This document shows, one piece after another, positions 33,161 to 41,389 of a DNA stretch of 64,000 nucleotides. The notes beneath the pieces were generated by a model, which saw only the letters and a list, made by a program, of their open reading frames with translations, did no database searches and was not told the origin of the DNA. Each line of letters opens with the position of its first letter. The first letter of the stretch is position 1. The position numbers and the translations under genes are program-made. Origin of the DNA: Blautia sp. (lineage in GTDB: Bacteria > Bacillota > Clostridia > Lachnospirales > Lachnospiraceae); contig JARIAR010000023.1 in NCBI GenBank assembly GCA_029257805.1, positions 62,001-126,000 of the forward strand, in the 5' to 3' direction.

Positions 33161-34030
33161 ATGTGGGATTTTAAAGTTCTTGGAGTTGATTTCTATCACA
33201 TTATAAATTGGTTTTTTATTTACAGTTTCCTGGGCTGGGTATGGGAAACAGGATATGTTTCCGTAAAACAGGGAAAGTTTATCAATCGTGGATTTATCAA
33301 TGGTCCGTTTTGTACAATTTATGGATTTGGTGCTCTTGCTGTATACTTGATTTTAAAACCGGTAAGTGGAAATCTGATATTTTTATTTTTGGGAGGTATT
33401 GTAGTTGCCACTTTGTTGGAGTATGTAACTGCTGTGTTAATGGAATCTATCTTCCACACTTCCTGGTGGGATTACAGTGACAAAAAATTTAATTTTCAGG
33501 GAAGGATATGTCTTGGAGCTTCGCTTGGATGGGGATTTTTTTCTATTATTTTGTTTCGGGTGTTTCATCCTGTAGTTGAAAAAATAGTATCCTTTTACCC
33601 TGTGCTGTTTGGAAAAATAGGTGTGTGTATATTGTGTGCAGCATACGGAGTGGATTTTGTATTTTCTGTTTTGGCTGCTTTTCGGTTACGGGAACGTATT
33701 CCTGTATGGGAACAGACATTGGAGGAAATGCAGACCAGCCTTCTTATGAAAGTGCGTGAAAAACTGGGAATTATGGAAATGGTAAAGGATCTTTCTATTG
33801 ATGGATTTAAAGAACGCTTGGAAGACGTGGAATTCTTAAAAGAATTGGAAAGAAGACGGTTAGCCGTAGGGGAAGAATTTTCTGCAGAAATTGAAAAACG
33901 AAAAGAAGCTATGGCAGCTAAGTTTGGACATAACGTCCACCGTTTTGTGAAATCTTATCCCCATTTGAATAGAGGTTACCGTATGCGAAAAGAACGCCGT
34001 TTAAAAAACAAAGAAAATAAAGAAAATTAA
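33161..34030 (+). CDS. CmpB-like putative ABC-type integral membrane protein
   Basis: A 289-residue protein with four to five transmembrane helices in the first 175 residues (WFFIYSFLGWVWET, GRICLGASLGWGFFS are the conserved parts) and a charged, probably coiled-coil C-terminal third. It matches the putative ABC-transporter type IV/CmpB family of Firmicutes, whose transport role has not been shown; no ATPase is adjacent. GAGGAGG precedes ATG 33161. It ends 20 bases before rnfC with no terminator, so it may be co-transcribed with the Rnf genes. Confidence 0.8.
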   Translation: MWDFKVLGVDFYHIINWFFIYSFLGWVWETGYVSVKQGKFINRGFINGPFCTIYGFGALAVYLILKPVSGNLIFLFLGGIVVATLLEYVTAVLMESIFHTSWWDYSDKKFNFQGRICLGASLGWGFFSIILFRVFHPVVEKIVSFYPVLFGKIGVCILCAAYGVDFVFSVLAAFRLRERIPVWEQTLEEMQTSLLMKVREKLGIMEMVKDLSIDGFKERLEDVEFLKELERRRLAVGEEFSAEIEKRKEAMAAKFGHNVHRFVKSYPHLNRGYRMRKERRLKNKENKEN

Positions 34031-34050
34031 GATATAAGGAGGGAACAAAC

Positions 34051-35367
34051 ATGGCTTTTTTAACCTTCAAAGGAGGAATCCATCCATATGAAGGGAAAGA
34101 GTTGACAAAAAACATCCCGGTGGGAAAATATTTTCCAGAAGGGGAATTGGTCTATCCTCTTTCCCAACACATTGGTGCGCCTGCAAAATCTCTTGTAAAA
34201 AAAGGAGATCGGGTAAAAAAAGGACAGAAAATTGCAGAAGCAGGAGGGTTTGTTTCAGCTCCTGTACATGCTTCTGTTTCCGGTATTGTGAAAGGGATTG
34301 AACCAAGACGCACAGCTGTAGGAACTATGGCAGATTCTATTATTGTAGAAAACGATGGGCTTTACGAAGAAACAGAATTTTTTCCTGCCAGACTGGAAGA
34401 ATTGTCGAAAGAGGACATTCTCAAGCGGATCCAGGATGGCGGCGTTGTGGGAATGGGTGGCGCAGGTTTTCCGACCCACGTAAAACTTGCTCCTAAGGCA
34501 CCGGAAAAGATAGAATATATTTTGGTAAATGGGGCAGAGTGTGAACCGTATCTTACAAGTGATTACAAAAGAATGCTGGATGAGCCGGAAAGCATTATAG
34601 AAGGATTGCGTATTATGCTGACACTCTTTGAAAATGCCTGTGGCTGTATTTGTATTGAAAATAATAAACCGGATTGTATTAGTAAAATGAAAAGTTTGGT
34701 AAAAGATATTCCAAGAATTGAAGTGAAGGAACTTGTTACCAAATATCCGCAGGGTGGAGAGCGTACCCTGATTTATGCAGTTACGGGAAGGGAAATTAAT
34801 TCTTCCATGCTTCCGGCAGATGTGGGATGTGTGGTAGATAATGTGGATACCGTGATTGCAATTTACAAAGCTGTGATGCAGGGAGTTCCTGTTATGGAAA
34901 AAACAATTACAGTTACAGGAGAGGGCGTACAAAATCCTCAAAATTTTCGTGTTCCTATAGGAACAGATCTGTACGAAGTGATAAAGGCGGCAGGAGGATT
35001 AAAAGAACATATAGAAAAAGTAATTGCAGGCGGACCTATGATGGGGTTTGCCATGTTTGATCTTCATGTACCCTGTACAAAAACCACATCTTCCTGCCTG
35101 TGTATGGAGCAGGATGTTGTTTCAAAATCTCATCAGACGGCATGCATTAACTGTGGGAGATGTGTAGGAGTCTGTCCCGGCGGTGTTATCCCTGCCCGCC
35201 TTGCGGATTTCGCAGAGAGGGGAGATATGGAAAATTTTCAAAAATTCGATGGCATGGAGTGTTGTGAATGCGGATGCTGCAGTTATATATGTCCTGCAAA
35301 ACGTCCGTTGACTCAAAGTATTAAATCTATGCGGAAAATAGTGCTGGCAAGCCGGAGAAAAAAATAG
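34051..35367 (+). CDS. rnfC: Rnf electron transport complex subunit C
   Basis: A 438-residue peripheral subunit that takes NADH or passes electrons to NAD in the ferredoxin:NAD oxidoreductase. A barrel-sandwich N-terminus (GGIHPYEGKEL) is followed by the flavin/NAD region (GVVGMGGAGFPTHVK) and SLBB, then two 4Fe-4S motifs near the C-terminus: CINCGRCVGVCP and CCECGCCSYICP. GGAGGG precedes ATG 34051. It begins the rnfCDGEAB operon, with successive genes overlapping or a few bases apart. Confidence 0.96.
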   Translation: MAFLTFKGGIHPYEGKELTKNIPVGKYFPEGELVYPLSQHIGAPAKSLVKKGDRVKKGQKIAEAGGFVSAPVHASVSGIVKGIEPRRTAVGTMADSIIVENDGLYEETEFFPARLEELSKEDILKRIQDGGVVGMGGAGFPTHVKLAPKAPEKIEYILVNGAECEPYLTSDYKRMLDEPESIIEGLRIMLTLFENACGCICIENNKPDCISKMKSLVKDIPRIEVKELVTKYPQGGERTLIYAVTGREINSSMLPADVGCVVDNVDTVIAIYKAVMQGVPVMEKTITVTGEGVQNPQNFRVPIGTDLYEVIKAAGGLKEHIEKVIAGGPMMGFAMFDLHVPCTKTTSSCLCMEQDVVSKSHQTACINCGRCVGVCPGGVIPARLADFAERGDMENFQKFDGMECCECGCCSYICPAKRPLTQSIKSMRKIVLASRRKK

Positions 35368-35380
35368 AGGAGGGATAGAA

Positions 35381-36337
35381 ATGGGACAAATGTTAAATGT
35401 ATCATCAAATCCACATATCCGGGATAAAATGACTACAAGTAAAATTATGCAGATGGTAGTGATCGCACTTCTTCCCGCAACGGTTTTCGGAATATGGAAT
35501 TTTGGTATTCGTGCATTGGCTGTTGTATTGCTCACAGTGGCATCCAGTGTATTTTTTGAATGGCTTTATAATAAATGTATGCACAAGCCGAATACAATAG
35601 GAGATTTTAGTGCTGTTGTAACAGGACTTCTTCTGGCCTTGAACATGCCTGTACGAATTCCGCTTTGGATTCCGGTTCTTGGAAGTGCCTTTGCGATCAT
35701 CGTGGTAAAACAATTGTTTGGGGGACTTGGACAAAATTTTATGAATCCGGCATTGGCGGCAAGATGTTTTCTCCTGATTTCTTTTGCTGGAAAAATGACG
35801 GATTTTGGTGTTTTGGATACTGTATCTGGAGCAACACCGTTAGCATCTTTAAAAGAAAATGGAATTACAGATAGTTCGGTATCAGTTCTTCATATGTTCT
35901 TAGGAGATATTCCGGGAACCATAGGAGAGACTTCTGCACTTGCTATTTTAATAGGGGCTGTTATTTTGCTGATTTTTAAGATTATTGATCTGCGCATTCC
36001 TCTTACATATATTGGGACTTTTAGCTTATTTCTTACAGGATATATGTTGTTTTCCGGAATGGGATTTCAGTTTTCTTATCTTTTGACTCATCTTTTTGGC
36101 GGAGGATTAATGCTTGGAGCCTGGTTTATGGCAACAGATTATGTAACAACGCCTATTACAAAAAAAGGACAAATTGTGTATGGATGCTGTCTTGGAATCC
36201 TTACTGCAATATTCAGGATTTTTGGAAGTTCTGCAGAAGGAGTATCCTATGCTATTTTGTTCTGCAATATCCTTGTTCCTCAAATTGAGCGGTTTACCCG
36301 CCCTGTTGCATTTGGAAAAGGAGGTAAGAAAGCATGA
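35381..36337 (+). CDS. rnfD: Rnf electron transport complex subunit D
   Basis: A 318-residue membrane subunit with about nine helices. The SGAT motif at residues 149-152 carries the threonine (T152) that covalently binds FMN in this family. It forms part of the ion-translocating core. GAGGAGGG precedes ATG 35381; its stop overlaps rnfG by 4 bases. Confidence 0.95.
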   Translation: MGQMLNVSSNPHIRDKMTTSKIMQMVVIALLPATVFGIWNFGIRALAVVLLTVASSVFFEWLYNKCMHKPNTIGDFSAVVTGLLLALNMPVRIPLWIPVLGSAFAIIVVKQLFGGLGQNFMNPALAARCFLLISFAGKMTDFGVLDTVSGATPLASLKENGITDSSVSVLHMFLGDIPGTIGETSALAILIGAVILLIFKIIDLRIPLTYIGTFSLFLTGYMLFSGMGFQFSYLLTHLFGGGLMLGAWFMATDYVTTPITKKGQIVYGCCLGILTAIFRIFGSSAEGVSYAILFCNILVPQIERFTRPVAFGKGGKKA

Positions 36338-36954
36338 AAAGCACAATTATAAAAGATACGCTTGCAATTACTGTCATTACTCTTGTGGCAGGTCTGGCTC
36401 TTGGAATTGTAAAAGATATTACGGCGGATCCAATTATGGAGCAGGAAATAAAAGCAAAAGAAGAAGCTTATAAAGAGGTGTATGACAATGCAGATTCTTT
36501 TGGTCAGATTGTTCTGGGAGAAAAGGAACAGGGAAAAATGCAAAGTTTTCTGCAGGAAAATGGATATGAGGCACAGCAGATAGACGAAATTATGGAAGCA
36601 AAAGATTCTGCAGGAGAGCCTGTTGGATATGCCTTTACCGTAACGACTTCTGAGGGATATGGTGGAGATATCCGGTTTGCTATGGGGGTTCAGGAAGATG
36701 GGACAGTTAAGGGAATTTCCATACTGGCCATTGGAGAAACTGCAGGACTTGGAATGCGTGCAGATACAGAGGAATTTAAAAATCAGTTTCGTGATAAAAA
36801 TGTAGAGAAATTTATTTATACAAAAACAGGAGCAAAAGGAGAGGAGGAAATTGACGCATTAAGCGGTGCAACGATTACCACAAATGCAATGACAAATGGT
36901 GTGAATGCAGGATTATGTGCGTTTCAGTACATGGAGGGAGGCGATTTTGAATGA
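36334..36954 (+). CDS. rnfG: Rnf electron transport complex subunit G
   Basis: A 206-residue subunit with one N-terminal membrane helix (residues 7-28) and an FMN-binding domain. The SGATIT motif at 177-182 is the covalent FMN site. It relays electrons between RnfC and the membrane core. GGAGG precedes ATG 36334; the stop overlaps rnfE. Confidence 0.95.
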   Translation: MKSTIIKDTLAITVITLVAGLALGIVKDITADPIMEQEIKAKEEAYKEVYDNADSFGQIVLGEKEQGKMQSFLQENGYEAQQIDEIMEAKDSAGEPVGYAFTVTTSEGYGGDIRFAMGVQEDGTVKGISILAIGETAGLGMRADTEEFKNQFRDKNVEKFIYTKTGAKGEEEIDALSGATITTNAMTNGVNAGLCAFQYMEGGDFE

Positions 36955-37664
36955 AAACAAATACACCGGGGGAACGCTTATATAATGGAATTATAAAAGA
37001 GAATCCAACGTTTGTTTTAATGTTGGGTATGTGTCCAACATTAGCCATTACTACATCGGCGACAAATGGTGTTGGTATGGGACTTACTACAACGGTAATT
37101 CTGGCGGCCTCCAACTTGATGATTTCTCTTTTAAGAAAATGTATTCCGGATAAGGTACGTATGCCTGCCTATATCGTGGTAGTCGCTTCTTTTGTAACAG
37201 TTGTACAGCTTCTTCTTCAGGGATTTATTCCGGGACTTTATGCTGCGCTTGGAATTTATATTCCATTAATTGTAGTAAATTGTATTATTTTGGGAAGAGC
37301 AGAGGCATATGCGTCAAAAAATAAACCAATTGCTTCTCTTTTTGACGGAATTGGAATGGGTCTTGGATTTACCGTAAGTATTACCTGTATCGGGGCAGTA
37401 AGAGAACTTCTTGGCGCAGGAACGATCTTTGGATATCAGATTCTTCCTCTTGCAGATGCAGCAGCAGGAAAAGCAGGATATGAGCCAATTACAATTTTTA
37501 TTCTGGCTCCAGGTGCATTTTTTGTTCTGGCTGCTTTGTCTGCCATTCAGAATCGATTTAAAATAGGGGCGGCAAAAAAGGGGATTGATCCAAGCAATCC
37601 GGAATGCGGAAGCTCCTGTGCTTCCTGCGGAAATACCATGTGCAAGGGAAAGGGAGGAAGATGA
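36951..37664 (+). CDS. rnfE: Rnf electron transport complex subunit E
   Basis: A 237-residue membrane subunit with six helices, homologous to RnfA and NqrD, carrying conserved helix cysteines (MLGMCPTLA and VNCIILGRAEAYAS). The C-terminus extends into a cytosolic tail with four cysteines, C-x3-C-x2-C-x4-C, ending in a basic stretch. The tail is not part of the basic fold and may bind a metal. It lies 1 base before the rnfA ATG. Confidence 0.93.
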   Translation: MKTNTPGERLYNGIIKENPTFVLMLGMCPTLAITTSATNGVGMGLTTTVILAASNLMISLLRKCIPDKVRMPAYIVVVASFVTVVQLLLQGFIPGLYAALGIYIPLIVVNCIILGRAEAYASKNKPIASLFDGIGMGLGFTVSITCIGAVRELLGAGTIFGYQILPLADAAAGKAGYEPITIFILAPGAFFVLAALSAIQNRFKIGAAKKGIDPSNPECGSSCASCGNTMCKGKGGR

Positions 37665-37665
37665 T

Positions 37666-38241
37666 ATGAAAGAATTATTGCTGATCATTGTGGGATCTGC
37701 CCTTGTAAATAATGTTGTGCTAAGTCAGTTTTTGGGTCTTTGTCCGTTTCTTGGTGTTTCAAAAAGTGTGAATACGGCAGCCGGGATGGGAGGAGCTGTT
37801 ATTTTTGTTATTACTTTATCCTCTTTTGTAACAGGAGTTATTTATAAACTTATCCTTCTTCCGGCAGATCTTACATATTTGCAAACCATCGTTTTTATTC
37901 TTATTATTGCAGCACTTGTACAATTTGTGGAAATGTTTTTGAAAAAGATTATGCCATCGCTATATCGTGCATTGGGAGTATATTTGCCTTTAATCACAAC
38001 AAATTGTGCAGTTCTTGGAGTTGCCCTTATTAATGTGCAGAAAGAATATAGCATTTTACAAGGGACGATAAATGGATTTGCTACAGCAGTAGGTTTTACC
38101 ATTTCCATTATATTGATGGCGGGTGTCCGGGAAAAAATAGAATATAATGATATTCCGAAATCTTTTCAGGGATTTCCCATTGTACTGATAACCGCCGGGC
38201 TAATGGCAATTGCGTTTTTTGGATTTTCAGGATTGATTTAA
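37666..38241 (+). CDS. rnfA: Rnf electron transport complex subunit A
   Basis: A 191-residue six-helix membrane subunit, paralogous to RnfE; FLGLCPFLGV and TTNCAVLGVAL contain the conserved cysteines that hold the intramembrane Fe-S centre together with RnfE. ATG 37666 has GGGAGGA upstream; earlier in-frame codons lie inside rnfE. Confidence 0.95.
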   Translation: MKELLLIIVGSALVNNVVLSQFLGLCPFLGVSKSVNTAAGMGGAVIFVITLSSFVTGVIYKLILLPADLTYLQTIVFILIIAALVQFVEMFLKKIMPSLYRALGVYLPLITTNCAVLGVALINVQKEYSILQGTINGFATAVGFTISIILMAGVREKIEYNDIPKSFQGFPIVLITAGLMAIAFFGFSGLI

Positions 38242-38253
38242 GGAGGGGGTAAA

Positions 38254-39048
38254 ATGAATGTGGGAGCAATTATGGCAGCAACTGTGCTGGTTGCAGCAGT
38301 TGGACTTTTTATAGGAGTTTTCCTTGGGATTGCAGGGAAAAAATTTGCAGTAGAAACGGATGAGCGGGAAATTCAGGTGAGAGAAGTGCTGCCTGGAAAT
38401 AATTGTGGTGGTTGCGGATATCCTGGCTGTGACGGTCTGGCGGCTGCGATAGCAAAAGGAGAAGCACCTGTAAATGCCTGCCCTGTAGGGGGAGAACCGG
38501 TAGGAAAAGTAATCGCACAAATAATGGGACAGGAAATTGTGGCAGCAGTCCGTCAAACTGCATTTGTAAAATGTACAGGTACCTGTGAAAAAACAAAAGA
38601 AAATTTTGTCTATACTGGTATTGAAAATTGCGAAATGATGGAATTTATTCCAGGTACAGGGGCGAAAGCCTGTTCTTATGGGTGCTTAGGATTTGGCAGT
38701 TGTGTAAAGGTCTGTCCTTTTGATGCGGTTCACATTATAAACGGAGTAGCAGTGGTAGATCGGGAAGCTTGCAAAGCATGTGGGAAATGTGTAGCAAAAT
38801 GTCCCAGAAATCTAATTGAGCTGGTGCCTTACAGTCAGGAGGTTATGGTAGGGTGTTCTTCAGCGGAAAAAGGGAAAGCAGTGACAGAAGCCTGTGAGGC
38901 TGGATGTATTGGATGTAAAAAATGTGAAAAAAATTGTCCGGCAGGTGCAATTGTTGTAAAAGATTTCTGCGCACATATTGATTATTCTAAATGTATAAAT
39001 TGCGGAAAATGTAAAGAAGTCTGTCCGCGGGATTGTATTCTTGTATAA
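38254..39048 (+). CDS. rnfB: Rnf electron transport complex subunit B
   Basis: A 264-residue ferredoxin-like subunit that accepts electrons from reduced ferredoxin. A membrane helix (about 5-28) is followed by the NNCGGCGYPGC four-Cys domain, then four 4Fe-4S motifs: CSYGCLGFGSCVKVCP, CKACGKCVAKCP, CIGCKKCEKNCP and CINCGKCKEVCP. This multi-cluster form is typical of clostridial RnfB. GGAGGGGG precedes ATG 38254. Confidence 0.95.
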   Translation: MNVGAIMAATVLVAAVGLFIGVFLGIAGKKFAVETDEREIQVREVLPGNNCGGCGYPGCDGLAAAIAKGEAPVNACPVGGEPVGKVIAQIMGQEIVAAVRQTAFVKCTGTCEKTKENFVYTGIENCEMMEFIPGTGAKACSYGCLGFGSCVKVCPFDAVHIINGVAVVDREACKACGKCVAKCPRNLIELVPYSQEVMVGCSSAEKGKAVTEACEAGCIGCKKCEKNCPAGAIVVKDFCAHIDYSKCINCGKCKEVCPRDCILV

Positions 39049-39059
39049 ATTATATTGAT

Positions 39060-39105
39060 AAAAAGCAAATTTCTTTGTAATTGGGAAATTTGCTTTTTAT
39101 TTTTG
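39060..39105 (+). terminator. Terminator after rnf operon
   Basis: AAAAAGCAAATTTC (39060-39073) pairs with GAAATTTGCTTTTT (39085-39098), 14 bp, loop of 11, followed by ATTTTTG. Confidence 0.88.
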
Positions 39106-39118
39106 GTTGTGGTATGAT
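39090..39118 (+). promoter_or_regulatory. Possible promoter for ruvA-ruvB
   Basis: TTGCTT (39090-39095) lies in the 3' arm of the rnf terminator, 17 bases before TATGAT (39113-39118). An alternative is TTGGTT (39103) with TATTCT (39127). Confidence 0.45.
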
Positions 39119-39152
39119 ACAAAAGATATTCTATAAGGAATGGAGAGATACC

Positions 39153-39761
39153 ATGATTTCGTTTGTACGGGGAACAGCCGCAGATATAACAGAATCTTCT
39201 GTGATTCTGGAAGCGGGGAATGTGGGTTATGAAATATTTATGACAGGAAATGCATTGTCGCAGATTTATATAGGTGAGGAATTAAAAATTCATACACATT
39301 TTCATGTAAGAGAAGACGTCATGCAGTTATATGGGTTTCTATCGCGAGATGATCTTCAGGTATTTCGCCTTCTTCTTAGCGTAAATGGAGTTGGGCCGAA
39401 AGGTGCTATGGGAATTTTGGCAGGAATTACAGCTGATGAATTGCGTTTTGCTGTTTTGTCAGATGACGTTAAGACATTGTCAAAGGCACCTGGAATTGGA
39501 AAGAAAACAGCGCAAAAAATGATTCTCGAGTTAAAGGATAAATTTAAATTAGAAGATGCTTTTGAGGCAAAACTGGCTCATCAACAGGAACAGACAATGC
39601 CAGGAGAACAAGTGGGAGCAGATGTGAGACAGGAAGCAGTGGAGGCACTGGTTGCCTTAGGATATAGTGCAACAGATGCATTGAGGGCTGTGCGTAAAGT
39701 CGAGAATGTGGACGCAGGAGATGTGGAGGCTGTTTTAAGAGCAGCTTTAAAGAATTTCTGA
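39153..39761 (+). CDS. ruvA: Holliday junction branch migration protein RuvA
   Basis: A 202-residue DNA-binding protein that tetramerises on Holliday junctions and recruits RuvB. The OB-fold start (MISFVRGTAADI) is followed by helix-hairpin-helix motifs (LSVNGVGPKGAMGIL, LSKAPGIGKKTAQKMI) and a C-terminal three-helix domain (VEALVALGYSATDALRAV). ATG 39153 has GGAGAG upstream; earlier in-frame starts lie over the promoter. Confidence 0.95.
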   Translation: MISFVRGTAADITESSVILEAGNVGYEIFMTGNALSQIYIGEELKIHTHFHVREDVMQLYGFLSRDDLQVFRLLLSVNGVGPKGAMGILAGITADELRFAVLSDDVKTLSKAPGIGKKTAQKMILELKDKFKLEDAFEAKLAHQQEQTMPGEQVGADVRQEAVEALVALGYSATDALRAVRKVENVDAGDVEAVLRAALKNF

Positions 39762-39777
39762 GAAAGCAGAGTAAATT

Positions 39778-40785
39778 ATGGGAAAAAGAATTATTACAAC
39801 GGATGTAACAGAGGAGGATTTTCCTCTTGAGGGAAGTCTTCGTCCTCAGAAACTAGAAGATTATGTTGGTCAGGAAAAAACAAAAAATACACTTAAAGTT
39901 TATATTGAAGCAGCGAAACAGCGTCATGATACGCTGGATCATGTGTTGTTTTATGGACCTCCTGGTCTTGGAAAAACTACCTTATCGGGAATTATAGCAA
40001 ACGAAATGGGAGTGCATATGAAGATCACTTCAGGACCGGCTATTGAAAAACCCGGAGAAATGGCGGCAATTTTAAATAATCTTCAGGAGGGGGACGTCCT
40101 TTTTGTAGATGAGATCCATCGCTTGAACCGTCAGGTAGAAGAGGTGTTATACCCGGCAATGGAAGATTTTGCTATTGACATTATGATCGGAAAGGGGGCA
40201 TCGGCCCGTTCAATCCGTCTGGATCTTCCGAAGTTTACTCTGGTAGGGGCGACCACAAGGGCCGGGCTGCTTTCTGCACCTCTTCGTGATCGTTTTGGAG
40301 TGATGCATCATTTGGAGTTTTATAATCAAAAAGAACTTACCGTTATTATTTTGCGTTCTGCGCAGGTACTGGGAGTGGAGATTGATGAGCGGGGAGCTGC
40401 GGAAATTGCAAAGCGTTCTCGAGGGACCCCGCGTCTTGCCAATCGTCTTTTAAAAAGAGTCCGGGATTTTGCACAGGTAAAATATGATGGAAAAATAAGT
40501 TATCAGGTGGCATGTTTTGCGTTGGATCTTCTGGAAGTAGATCAATATGGACTGGATAAGACAGACAGACGGATTCTTCAGACCATGATCGTAAATTTTA
40601 ACGGAGGACCAGTAGGGGTAGAGACGCTGGCGGCTTCCATTGGAGAGGATTCCGGAACCTTGGAAGATGTTTATGAGCCGTATTTACTACAAAATGGTTT
40701 TCTGAATCGAACACCAAGAGGACGTATGGCAACAGCATTGGCTTATAAACATTTGGGGTTGGATTATCCCGAAGAAGGAAAATAA
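39778..40785 (+). CDS. ruvB: Holliday junction branch migration helicase RuvB
   Basis: A 335-residue AAA+ motor that drives branch migration with RuvA. It starts with the typical [13 protein letters not shown], then Walker [10 protein letters not shown], Walker B DEIHR and sensor [18 protein letters not shown], and ends with the winged-helix domain (RTPRGRMAT). It follows ruvA by 16 bases; the ribosome site is weak. Confidence 0.97.
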   Translation: MGKRIITTDVTEEDFPLEGSLRPQKLEDYVGQEKTKNTLKVYIEAAKQRHDTLDHVLFYGPPGLGKTTLSGIIANEMGVHMKITSGPAIEKPGEMAAILNNLQEGDVLFVDEIHRLNRQVEEVLYPAMEDFAIDIMIGKGASARSIRLDLPKFTLVGATTRAGLLSAPLRDRFGVMHHLEFYNQKELTVIILRSAQVLGVEIDERGAAEIAKRSRGTPRLANRLLKRVRDFAQVKYDGKISYQVACFALDLLEVDQYGLDKTDRRILQTMIVNFNGGPVGVETLAASIGEDSGTLEDVYEPYLLQNGFLNRTPRGRMATALAYKHLGLDYPEEGK

Positions 40786-40798
40786 AGTAAAAAAATCC

Positions 40799-40827
40799 TA
40801 TACAATTCTACAAAATTCGAGTATAAT
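40799..40827 (+). promoter_or_regulatory. Promoter for zapA
   Basis: TATACA (40799-40804), 17 bases, perfect TATAAT (40822-40827), in the gap after ruvB. Confidence 0.5.
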
Positions 40828-40902
40828 TGATATGATCTACATTAGAAGATAATATGCTGTCCTAAAAGGAGAGCGATGAAAGTTACAGGGAGGCTTATCG
40901 GA

Positions 40903-41310
40903 ATGGCGGTAAAGAACACAGCACAGGTAATCATCGGTGGAAAGATTATCACGCTTGGCGGCTACGAATCTGCAGAATATTTTCAGAAGGTGGCATCCTA
41001 TATGAATCATAAAATTGAAGAGTTAAGTGAAGTACCTGGTTATAGTCGGCAGCCTATGGAAACAAAGCATATGCTTTTAAGTCTGAATATTACGGATGAT
41101 TATTTTAAGGCAAAAAAGCAGGCTGAGATTTTCGAGCAGGATCTACAGCAGAAAGATCAGGAAATGTATGATTTAAAGCATGAGCTGATTGCCCTGCGCA
41201 TGCAGATTGAGGAAGCTCAGAAAAGCGAGCAGGAAGCTCTGGAGCAGAAGAGCCTTCTGGAAGGAAAAGTGAAAGAGCTTGAGAAAGAGATGGATGAGTT
41301 GCTGAAATAA
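40903..41310 (+). CDS. zapA: Cell division protein ZapA
   Basis: A 135-residue protein that bundles FtsZ filaments at midcell. The N-terminal VIIGGKIITLGGYESAEYFQKVASYMN is the ZapA domain, and the rest (about 70-135) is a long coiled coil rich in Glu and Lys. Two starts are possible: ATG 40903 has GGGAGG 9 bases upstream and gives the usual N-terminus; ATG 40876 has AGGAG close upstream and would add nine residues. A terminator follows. Confidence 0.88.
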   Translation: MAVKNTAQVIIGGKIITLGGYESAEYFQKVASYMNHKIEELSEVPGYSRQPMETKHMLLSLNITDDYFKAKKQAEIFEQDLQQKDQEMYDLKHELIALRMQIEEAQKSEQEALEQKSLLEGKVKELEKEMDELLK

Positions 41311-41316
41311 AAATGC

Positions 41317-41349
41317 AAAGGGGGATTGCTTCGGTAATCCCCTTTTTTG
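41317..41349 (+). terminator. Terminator after zapA
   Basis: AAAGGGGGATT (41317-41327) pairs with AATCCCCTTTT (41336-41346) with one G-U, followed by TT. Confidence 0.85.
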
Positions 41350-41389
41350 TTAAAGAAATATGTTTGTAAAATAAAAGAGAGGGAATACT

